In this document: piece after piece, positions 57,363 to 64,000 of the stretch
How the letters are laid out: the number at the start of each line of letters is the position of its first letter
How positions within the stretch are numbered: position 1 is the stretch's first letter
Assembly: GCA_949291125.1 (NCBI GenBank)
Contig: CASEUJ010000032.1
Span: 79,640 to 143,639, forward strand
Length of the DNA: 64,000 nt
Reading direction: 5' to 3'
Source: an uncultured Ruminococcus sp.
GTDB taxonomy: Bacteria; Bacillota; Clostridia; Oscillospirales; Ruminococcaceae
Made by a program: the position numbers and the translations under genes
The notes under the pieces: generated by a model
What the model was told of the DNA's origin: nothing
The model's input: only the letters and a program-made list of their open reading frames with translations
The model's database searches: none

Positions 57363-58655
57363 ATGAAAGATATCAAAAAAATCATATATGAAGGTTATCA
57401 ATATATCGACGGCGGGGTCTGTGCTGCAAAGGGATTTCGCGCCGGCGGTGTATACTGCGGTATCAAAAAGACCATGACACCGGACGGCAACGAAAGTCCG
57501 CTGGATGGTGTGAAGAACGATCTGACTGTGGTTGCGGCAGATACCCTCTGCAACGCTGCGGCAGTGTATACCCAGAACAAAGTCAAGGGCGCACCGATTC
57601 TGGTGATGCAAAGGCATCTGAAAGCCACCGGCGGCAAGGCGAGAGCCCTTGTGGCAAACTCCAAAAACGCCAACACCTGTAATGCTGACGGTGAAACAAA
57701 GGCAGAGGCCATGTGCAATCTCACTGCCAAAGCGCTGGGTGTGAAACCGGAAGAAGTCATGGTGATGTCCACCGGTGTCATCGGACAGATTTTGCCGATT
57801 GAGCCGATTGAACAGGCACTTCCCAATCTGTGTAAAAACCTCAAAGCAGATGCAGAAGGCGCACATGAGGCGGCGCTTGCCATCATGACCACCGACACTT
57901 TCCCGAAGGAAATCGCCGTGGAATTTACCTTAGGCGGAAAGACCTGTCATCTTGGCGGTATGGCAAAGGGCAGCGGCATGATCCACCCGAATATGGCGAC
58001 GACCCTCAATTGTATTACCACTGATGCGGCGATTTCTGTGGAAATGCTGCAAAAGGCGCTGTCCGATGTGGTAAAGGTGACATATAACTGCCTGTCCATT
58101 GACGGTGACCAGTCCACCAATGACACCTGTCTTCTAATGGCATCGGGACTTGCGGAAAATGCCGAAATCACGTCAGAATCGGAGGATTATGAGATATTCT
58201 GCCGGGCATTGTATTGCGTCATGATGAATCTGACGAGAATGCTTGCCTATGATGGCGAGGGCGCGACAAAACTATTGGAATGCACTGTTTCCGGGGCAGA
58301 TACCTTACAGGATGCCATTGCTGTGGCAAAGAGCGTGGTGTGTTCGCCGCTTTTGAAATGTGCCATGTTTGGGGCAGATGCCAACTGGGGACGTGTGCTG
58401 TGCGCCATAGGTTATGCACCGGCGGAGTTTGACATTCACAAGGTAGCGGTAACGCTGGCGTCCCGTGCCGGCTCTGTAGAAGTATGCAAAAATGGGGCGG
58501 GTGTTGCCTTTTCAGAGGAAAAGGCAAAGAAAATTCTGTTGGAAGATGAGATTCAGATTTTGGTAACCATCGGTGACGGCGCCGTTTCTGCGACAGCATG
58601 GGGCTGTGATCTGACCTATGATTACATCAAGATCAACGGCGATTATCGATCCTGA
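57363..58655 (+). CDS. argJ: Glutamate N-acetyltransferase / ornithine acetyltransferase
   Basis: Moves acetyl from acetylornithine to glutamate and so recycles it; 430 residues. The self-cleavage site is KGSGMIHPNMATTLNCI, where the threonine becomes the new N-terminus of the beta chain. The N-terminal KGFRAGGVYCGIKK is conserved. Whether it is bifunctional (also uses acetyl-CoA) cannot be read, but no separate argA is seen. Confidence 0.96.
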   Translation: MKDIKKIIYEGYQYIDGGVCAAKGFRAGGVYCGIKKTMTPDGNESPLDGVKNDLTVVAADTLCNAAAVYTQNKVKGAPILVMQRHLKATGGKARALVANSKNANTCNADGETKAEAMCNLTAKALGVKPEEVMVMSTGVIGQILPIEPIEQALPNLCKNLKADAEGAHEAALAIMTTDTFPKEIAVEFTLGGKTCHLGGMAKGSGMIHPNMATTLNCITTDAAISVEMLQKALSDVVKVTYNCLSIDGDQSTNDTCLLMASGLAENAEITSESEDYEIFCRALYCVMMNLTRMLAYDGEGATKLLECTVSGADTLQDAIAVAKSVVCSPLLKCAMFGADANWGRVLCAIGYAPAEFDIHKVAVTLASRAGSVEVCKNGAGVAFSEEKAKKILLEDEIQILVTIGDGAVSATAWGCDLTYDYIKINGDYRS

Positions 58656-58672
58656 GAGAGGAATTGAAAGCA

Positions 58673-59539
58673 ATGGGAGAAATACACAACAACATCCGTG
58701 CGCAGGTGCTGGTGGATGCCCTGCCGTACATTCAGAAATATAACAACAAGATCGTCGTTGTCAAATACGGCGGCAACGCCATGACCAACAAGGAACTCAA
58801 ACAGGCGGTGATGGATGATATCGTCCTGTTGTCGCTGGTCGGTGTGAAGGTCGTGTTGGTACACGGCGGCGGCCCGGAGATCAGCGATATGTTAAAGCGC
58901 CTGAACATCGAGTCGAAGTTCATCGGCGGATTGCGCTATACGGATGAAGAAGCCGTAGACGTGGTGAAGATGGTGTTGTCGGGCAAGGTCAACAAAGATC
59001 TGGTCAACCTTCTAACCCGGACAAAGGGCAAGGCGCTGGGACTTTGCGGCATCGATGGTCAGATGCTCACCGCGGAGCGAAAATCTGGTCCCAACGGAGA
59101 AGACTTAGGCTTTGTCGGCGATATTGTGAAGGTCAACGAGCGCCCGATTTTGGACGCTTTGGACAATGGCTACATTCCCGTCATCGCCACGGTGGCGACC
59201 GACGAGTTTGGTCAGACCTATAACGTCAATGCCGACACGGCGGCGGCACGAATTGCGGCACAGCTCAGAGCCGAGAACCTCATTCTCATGACGGATATTG
59301 CAGGGCTGCTCCGGAACAAGGACGACCCATCGACGCTGATTCCCTTTGTCAGCGTCAGTGAAGTGCCGTTTTTGAAGCGCAAGGGGATTATCTCCGGCGG
59401 CATGATCCCGAAGATTGATTGCTGTGTCGAAGCAGTGCGGCGAGGCGTGAAAAAGACGGCGATTATTGACGGGAGAATTCCGCATTCGATCCTGATCGAG
59501 ACATTGTCCAATGAGGGAATCGGCACGCAGTTCCGGTAA
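58673..59539 (+). CDS. argB: Acetylglutamate kinase
   Basis: Second pathway step; 288 residues. VVKYGGNAM is the phosphate loop, VHGGGPEIS binds acetylglutamate, and IISGGMIPKI is the conserved C-terminal motif. An N-terminal extension helix (MGEIHNNIRAQVLVDALPYI) suggests the hexameric, arginine-inhibited type. GAGAGG precedes the ATG; a TTG at 58664 is too close to it. Confidence 0.96.
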   Translation: MGEIHNNIRAQVLVDALPYIQKYNNKIVVVKYGGNAMTNKELKQAVMDDIVLLSLVGVKVVLVHGGGPEISDMLKRLNIESKFIGGLRYTDEEAVDVVKMVLSGKVNKDLVNLLTRTKGKALGLCGIDGQMLTAERKSGPNGEDLGFVGDIVKVNERPILDALDNGYIPVIATVATDEFGQTYNVNADTAAARIAAQLRAENLILMTDIAGLLRNKDDPSTLIPFVSVSEVPFLKRKGIISGGMIPKIDCCVEAVRRGVKKTAIIDGRIPHSILIETLSNEGIGTQFR

Positions 59540-59598
59540 TGGAATGTTTTGCCTGATAGGAGAGTTGATTTCATAGACAATTTAAGGAGGAATTCAAA

Positions 59599-59964
59599 GT
59601 GGAATTGATCAAAGCAAATGCAATTAAGACACTGTCCAATCCCGGTGTGGTATCCCGACAGATTTTGAACCCGGACAACTCTACCAGCAAGCGTGTTACG
59701 ATCACAGAGGTGCATCTTGAAATTGGCGCAAGCCAGCCGAGACATACGCATGATTCTTCTGAGCAAATCTGGTATGCGGTGCAGGGCACAGGAAAGCTCC
59801 TGCTTTCAGGGAATCAAGAGCAGGAATTTGCAGCCGGTGATGTGGTGCGGTTTGCGGACGGCGATGTGCATGGCTTGCATAATGGTGGCAAAACAGAGTT
59901 TGTGTACATTTCGGTTACAGCCCCGCCGATTCATTTTGGTTATGCATATCAGAAAGAAAACTAA
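59599..59964 (+). CDS. Cupin-domain protein
   Basis: 121 residues, GTG start with AAGGAGG eight bases upstream. Cupin motif 1 is visible as PRHTHDSSEQIWYAVQGTG and motif 2 as GDVVRFADGDVHGLHN, with the metal-binding histidines. It lies between argB and argD. Substrate unknown; it might be a small-molecule sensor or isomerase. Confidence 0.85.
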   Translation: MELIKANAIKTLSNPGVVSRQILNPDNSTSKRVTITEVHLEIGASQPRHTHDSSEQIWYAVQGTGKLLLSGNQEQEFAAGDVVRFADGDVHGLHNGGKTEFVYISVTAPPIHFGYAYQKEN

Positions 59965-60015
59965 ATTTTTAATGGATTGGTAGTTCATTATGTAGTCTTT
60001 TGGGAGGTCTTTACT

Positions 60016-61182
60016 ATGACAACACAAGAACAACTGGGTGCATTTGTGATGCCAACCTATGGACGGTTTCCGGTCGTCCTTGACCATGGCACAGGCGAAT
60101 CGTGCGCCGATGAAACCGGAAAAACCTATATCGACTTTGGCAGCGGCATTGGTACAAACTCCTTGGGCTATTGCAACGCCGACTGGGTAGAAGCCGTCTG
60201 TCAACAAGTCCATACGCTCCAGCATACGTCGAATCTGTACTACACCAAGGTGCAGGCGGATTTTGCCGAAAAGCTCTGCGAGGTCACTGGCTATACAAAG
60301 GTGTTTTTCTGTAACAGCGGCGCGGAGGCAAACGAGTGCGCCATAAAACTGGCAAGAAAATATAGCTTTGATAAATACGGCAAGGGACGCCATAAGATCC
60401 TGACGCTGGTCAACTCTTTCCACGGCAGAACCCTCTGCACGCTCTCTGCCACTGGACAAGAAGTCTTTCACAACTATTTCTTCCCGTTTGTGGAAGGGTT
60501 TGATTTTGTGACTGCTAACGACATCGACGATCTGAAGGCAAAGCTGGATGATACTGTCTGTGCCGTCATGATCGAATATGTCCAGGGCGAGGGCGGCGTG
60601 AATGCACTCGATCAGGCGTTTGTCGACGCGATTTTCGAAGAATGCAAAAAGCGCGATGTGCTTGTTATCGCCGATGAAGTCCAGACTGGCGTGGGCAGAA
60701 CTGGCACATTCCTTGCCGGTGAACAGTTCGGACACAAGGCGGATGTGATTACACTCGCAAAGGGCATTGCCGGTGGGCTGCCGATGGGCGCATGCCTTGC
60801 AAATGAAAAGTGTGCGAACGTCCTTGACAAGGGCAGCCACGGCTCCACCTTCGGCGGCAATCCGGTGTGCTGTGCCGGCGGACTCGCGGTGCTAAAAACT
60901 GTGACGGCACCGGGCTTTTTGGACGGCGTCAAGGAAAAGGCGACATATCTGCGCGAAAAGCTCAGCAAGCTGCCGGGTGTGGCATCTGTGAGCGGTTTGG
61001 GGCTGATGATTGGCATTGCGCTGACCGACAAAAAAGCCGGAGATGTGGCGAATGCGGCACTCGAACAGGGACTGCTTGTGCTGACGGCGAAAGATAAAGT
61101 ACGCCTTTTGCCGCCGCTGACGATCTCGAAGGAGGAGATCGATCGGGGCGTGGCGATACTCGCGGACGTTTTGGCACAGTAA
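60016..61182 (+). CDS. argD: Acetylornithine aminotransferase
   Basis: PLP-dependent class III aminotransferase, 388 residues. FFCNSGAEANECAIKLARKY, VNSFHGRT, VIADEVQTGVGRTG and TLAKGIAGGLPMG (with the PLP lysine) are intact; STFGGNPVCCA follows. GGGAGG precedes the ATG. Fourth pathway step. Confidence 0.95.
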   Translation: MTTQEQLGAFVMPTYGRFPVVLDHGTGESCADETGKTYIDFGSGIGTNSLGYCNADWVEAVCQQVHTLQHTSNLYYTKVQADFAEKLCEVTGYTKVFFCNSGAEANECAIKLARKYSFDKYGKGRHKILTLVNSFHGRTLCTLSATGQEVFHNYFFPFVEGFDFVTANDIDDLKAKLDDTVCAVMIEYVQGEGGVNALDQAFVDAIFEECKKRDVLVIADEVQTGVGRTGTFLAGEQFGHKADVITLAKGIAGGLPMGACLANEKCANVLDKGSHGSTFGGNPVCCAGGLAVLKTVTAPGFLDGVKEKATYLREKLSKLPGVASVSGLGLMIGIALTDKKAGDVANAALEQGLLVLTAKDKVRLLPPLTISKEEIDRGVAILADVLAQ

Positions 61183-61198
61183 TTGAAGGGAGCTCACT

Positions 61199-62059
61199 AT
61201 GAAACAGCCCTGCCCGTCCTGCGGCAAGCGGGTTGATTTTGCGAAAAACGACCGGGTCTGCCCCTATTGTGGCGCCGTCTATGCCCACAGCACCGCAGAG
61301 ATCTTGTCCTCCGCTCACCAGGTGGACACCACAAATGTGCCGCCGGACACCATTCAGGACGAGGTACAGCCGGCGGATGTGCCCCGTAAAGCCACCCGGC
61401 GGACCCCAAAAAAGCGCAGTCCAATCAAGATTCTATTGACAAACCTAATGTTTTTGGGCGTCGCTGTGTGGGGTGTGGTGCGGCTGCTGCGTCTTGCGGG
61501 GGTAGAGATGCCAGAAATCGGCGATTCGCGCGGCGATGTCTCTTGGCACGATGACAGCGTCCGGGAATCGCCCCTTCAGGAGTTCGAGGTGTCGGTGGAA
61601 TATCCTGAGATTTCCATCCCCGATCCGATCGAAAATGTGGAGCTGGCATGCGGCGAGGCCTATGCCCTCGATGCGGGCACCCTCATCATTCACGACGCCC
61701 GGAATGCGACGGAACTCGAAGGCTTTCCGGCGGACATCGCCCCAGACCCGGGGCGACAGCTGGTGTCGGTGTCGTATACATACACGGGAACCGAAGGCGG
61801 TCCGGGGACGGCGGCGCTGTGTATGCCCGATGGCGCCGGTCAGTTTTCGATGTTGCCCGCCACCCTCGCCGGATATGATACGGCGCTGGAAGAGACCCTC
61901 ATCGACCTTGGGATCATCAAAGCCATAGCGCCGGGCGAGGGGTGGCTGGTGTTCTCCGTTCCGGCGGAAGTGGAGATCGGGGATATGACGCTACAGCTGA
62001 TAGGCACCACAGGAGAGGGCAAGGTGCGAATCATAGAAGTTTCATTTTCAACCCAATAA
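61199..62059 (+). CDS. Zinc-ribbon single-pass membrane protein
   Basis: 286 residues: ribbon CPSCG/CPYCG (5-24), a Pro/Thr-rich and basic linker, a membrane helix (about 80-100) and an outside beta-rich part (about 140-285). The plan, ribbon inside and domain outside, matches the 26.9-30.5 kb cluster, but the outside part lacks their module pattern. It sits between argD and argF, 17 bases from argD. Confidence 0.78.
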   Translation: MKQPCPSCGKRVDFAKNDRVCPYCGAVYAHSTAEILSSAHQVDTTNVPPDTIQDEVQPADVPRKATRRTPKKRSPIKILLTNLMFLGVAVWGVVRLLRLAGVEMPEIGDSRGDVSWHDDSVRESPLQEFEVSVEYPEISIPDPIENVELACGEAYALDAGTLIIHDARNATELEGFPADIAPDPGRQLVSVSYTYTGTEGGPGTAALCMPDGAGQFSMLPATLAGYDTALEETLIDLGIIKAIAPGEGWLVFSVPAEVEIGDMTLQLIGTTGEGKVRIIEVSFSTQ

Positions 62060-62095
62060 CGCTCAATAACGATAGACATAGGAGGAATATACAAT

Positions 62096-63001
62096 ATGAA
62101 GCACTTACTGAAAATGCTGGATCTCAGCACCGAAGAAATCATCGACATTTTAGACCTTGCCGACCAGCTCAAATACGAGCTGAAACACGGCATTCCCCAT
62201 CCGCACCTCAAGGGCAAGAGCCTGGGCATGATCTTCCAGAAGGCATCGACCCGGACGCGTGTTTCGTTCGAGACCGGCATGTATCAGCTGGGCGGTCATC
62301 CACTGTTTCTCTCCTCGGACGACTTACAGATCGGACGCGGCGAGCCGGTGCAGGATACGGCGCGGGTATTGTCCCGGTATCTGGACGGCATTATGATCCG
62401 TACCTTTGAACAGAAGGAAGTGGAAGATCTCGCACAATACGGCTCGATCCCGGTCATCAACGGTCTGACCGACTTCTGTCATCCGTGCCAGATTTTAGCA
62501 GATCTCATGACCATCCGGGAGTATAAGACAGACTTTGACGGATTGAAGATGTGCTTTATCGGCGACGGCAACAATATGGCAAATTCCCTGATCGTGGGTT
62601 GTCTAAAGGTAGGCATGGCGGTTGCTGTGGCATGCCCGGAGGGCTATCACCCGGATCCGCAGGTGATGGAATTTGCAAAGGGCTATGGTGATAAGTTCCA
62701 GCTCACTGACAAGCCGTTAGAAGCGGCAAAGGACGCCGATGTTGTCATCACTGACGTGTGGGCATCCATGGGACAAGAGGGCGAAGCTGAAGCGCGTCGC
62801 AAGGCATTCCACGGCTATCAGGTCAACGATGCAGTCATGGCGCAGGCGCACGCAGACGCGATGGTGTTGCATTGCCTGCCGGCACATCGAGAAGAGGAGA
62901 TCACTGAAAAGGTATTTGAGGCACATGCCGATGAGATCTTTGAAGAGGCAGAAAATCGACTGCACGCACAGAAGGCAGTTATGGTGAAGTTGATGGGGTA
63001 A
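62096..63001 (+). CDS. argF: Ornithine carbamoyltransferase
   Basis: Makes citrulline; 301 residues. KASTRTRVSFE binds carbamoyl phosphate, FCHPCQILADL is present, and HCLPAHREEE (with VWASMGQE) binds ornithine, separating it from aspartate and putrescine enzymes. AGGAGG precedes the ATG. It ends the arginine cluster; carbamoyl-phosphate synthase is not in the window. Confidence 0.96.
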   Translation: MKHLLKMLDLSTEEIIDILDLADQLKYELKHGIPHPHLKGKSLGMIFQKASTRTRVSFETGMYQLGGHPLFLSSDDLQIGRGEPVQDTARVLSRYLDGIMIRTFEQKEVEDLAQYGSIPVINGLTDFCHPCQILADLMTIREYKTDFDGLKMCFIGDGNNMANSLIVGCLKVGMAVAVACPEGYHPDPQVMEFAKGYGDKFQLTDKPLEAAKDADVVITDVWASMGQEGEAEARRKAFHGYQVNDAVMAQAHADAMVLHCLPAHREEEITEKVFEAHADEIFEEAENRLHAQKAVMVKLMG

Positions 63002-63014
63002 GTTTTTGAAAGAA

Positions 63015-63180
63015 TCCGAACCTGTCTTTACAAAAGACATCAGTAGCTTTTTGGCCTCTTTGCACCATGACTTTACCCGAAATCTTTGCAAGACATCCAG
63101 GACTGTTGCGACTTTTGTGCTTTGCCACAGCACAAATCTGCCGAAAAATCCGTTCGTGTCCCTCGTGAAGACAGGTTCTA
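63015..63180. repeat. MITE-like structured element after argF
   Basis: GAACCTGTCTT near 63018 and AAGACAGGTTC near 63168 form an inverted pair about 160 bp apart. Inside, TTTGTGCT (63114-63121) pairs with AGCACAAA (63129-63136). Open frames on both strands are short and unconvincing. It fills the argF-63200 gap. Confidence 0.5.
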
Positions 63181-63199
63181 AATTTAACGGGGTACAATA

Positions 63200-63676
63200 A
63201 TGAGTAAATTAAGAGAAGTACTGAGAAAATATTTAGATGAGTATAATCTACTTCGTGTTTCGAAAAATGTCATACAACATCACGAGGACGATGTTCAAGA
63301 AATTACGCAAGTAGAAACGAGGTTTGAGACATTTGAAGGAGTTGAACTGGACGATATTGCGGATGACGAGATACCTGTATATGCACTAATTAAAATAATA
63401 CAGTTATTGGCAGAAATGCAAAGAAGTACCTATGTAAATCATATGTATGAATATGATGTTGATGTGATTTCTGACCATCATGGCGGCGGCACAAACATAA
63501 AAGCACTTGAACAAAGTTTATGTGAACATAGTCAAGCAGGGTATCGTTTGAAACAGATGATTACGAACGAACTGGGGCAGAATGCAGTCTCTATGTCTAT
63601 GAGTAAACTTGCTGTTGGCGCAAATTCCACACAGGATCAAATTGTTTTGATTTATGAACGAAAGGCTGAAAAATGA
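63200..63676 (+). CDS. AT-rich gene with DUF4177-like end
   Basis: 158 residues. The first 85 are acidic and helical; the last 55 (ALEQSLCEHSQAGYRLKQMI then QIVLIYERK) resemble DUF4177, a small domain of unknown role. Base composition is clearly more AT-rich than the neighbours and codon choice differs (many AAA, ATA, TTA). Together with the element just before it, this suggests recent gain. The start is the ATG at 63200, 24 bases after a purine-poor stretch, so expression signals are weak. Confidence 0.65.
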   Translation: MSKLREVLRKYLDEYNLLRVSKNVIQHHEDDVQEITQVETRFETFEGVELDDIADDEIPVYALIKIIQLLAEMQRSTYVNHMYEYDVDVISDHHGGGTNIKALEQSLCEHSQAGYRLKQMITNELGQNAVSMSMSKLAVGANSTQDQIVLIYERKAEK

Positions 63677-63727
63677 TCCGATAGATGTTCGATTTGTAGT
63701 TTTATCATACAAGATGCAAAAGTTTTA

Positions 63728-63787
63728 GAAAGAAACACCACCGATATCCCGATAGAATAGAATCGGCGATGCAGGTGGTGTTTCTTT
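63728..63787. terminator. Long stem terminator, possibly bidirectional
   Basis: AAAGAAACACCACC pairs with GGTGGTGTTTCTTT around a 30-base loop with its own small stem (CGAT-type). T-rich ends exist on both strands. Confidence 0.75.
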
Positions 63788-63860
63788 GCATATTTGTAGG
63801 AAGTGGGAAGATTGTATAATATGCACAAAATACCTGTTTGAATTTGTTACAATTTTCGGT

Positions 63861-63890
63861 TTGACAAAACAGGAGTAGGTGTGATATAAT
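63861..63890 (+). promoter_or_regulatory. Strong promoter at the window edge
   Basis: TTGACA, 18 bases, TATAAT. A second TTGACA at 63976-63981 has its -10 cut by the window end (TA at 63999). Both should serve a gene or RNA beyond 64000; nothing else is visible in 63891-64000. Confidence 0.7.
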
Positions 63891-64000
63891 AATAAAGCTG
63901 TCGCACGAGGGCGAGAGTTAAGGGAATAGAGAGAATGGGAGCGAAGGGATTCGGGATCATTCACAATTTATTTACTTGACAAAGAGTGTAAAGTGTGATA

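Noticed and set aside
63725-63964. A 79-codon minus-strand frame at the right edge
   Set aside because: It covers a terminator stem and two promoters on the other strand and has no ribosome site.

Overview
The window carries the replication-origin region and part of the following arm of a spore-forming, Gram-positive bacterium. Organism inference: the classical Bacillota origin order (gyrA, gyrB, recF, S4 protein, dnaN, dnaA | rpmH, rnpA, yidD, yidC, jag, mnmE, mnmG, rsmG, parB-like, parA, parB) together with spo0A, spoIVB and spoIID points to class Clostridia. Base composition near 50-53% GC and the protein style suggest Oscillospirales/Ruminococcaceae. The class is firm; the family is an inference from sequence feel, not from a search.

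Layout. 1-12.2 kb (minus strand): the 5' part of a metallophosphoesterase, a small membrane protein, gyrA, a YcxB-like membrane protein, gyrB, recF, the S4 RNA-binding protein, dnaN and dnaA. DnaA-box clusters lie both between dnaA and dnaN and upstream of dnaA, which looks like a bipartite origin. 12.7-25.3 kb (plus strand, except one parB-like gene): ribosomal protein L34, RNase P protein, YidD/YidC membrane insertion, Jag/KhpB, tRNA-U34 modification (mnmE, mnmG), rsmG, a Noc-like ParB paralogue, parA-parB and serS. Five exact 16-bp parS sites sit in the gaps of this part.

25.4-31.3 kb: a response-regulator remnant, then five tandem genes. Four are zinc-ribbon proteins. Four of the five have one membrane segment followed by one or two copies of an outside module with a shared pattern. 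I recognise no described system here and rate it the best novelty candidate. 31.3-40.1 kb: a large TPR + nucleotidyltransferase-like (DUF4037) + DUF4125 fusion, SpoIID, citrate synthase, an FG-GAP-like lipoprotein and an OmpR/histidine-kinase pair. 40.3-47.2 kb: yqhQ-prmC-recA-recX-rimO-pgsA-rimM-trmD, mostly overlapping or closely spaced. 47.4-51.9 kb: HPr, SpoIVB, a membrane protein, Spo0A and a flavin-reductase-like protein.

52.0-63.0 kb: arginine biosynthesis from glutamate (argC, argJ, argB, argD, argF, argG, argH), complete because ArgJ can perform the first and fifth steps. It is interspersed with two zinc-ribbon membrane proteins, a small membrane protein, a lipoprotein and a cupin. 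An ARG-box-like palindrome lies just upstream of the argG promoter. The window ends with a structured intergenic element, an AT-rich gene of possible foreign origin and a strong promoter for a gene beyond the edge.

The first 26 kb also contains a family of hairpin-rich intergenic repeats. Two copies run into the 3' ends of gyrA and the YcxB-like gene and give both proteins nearly the same C-terminal 11 residues.
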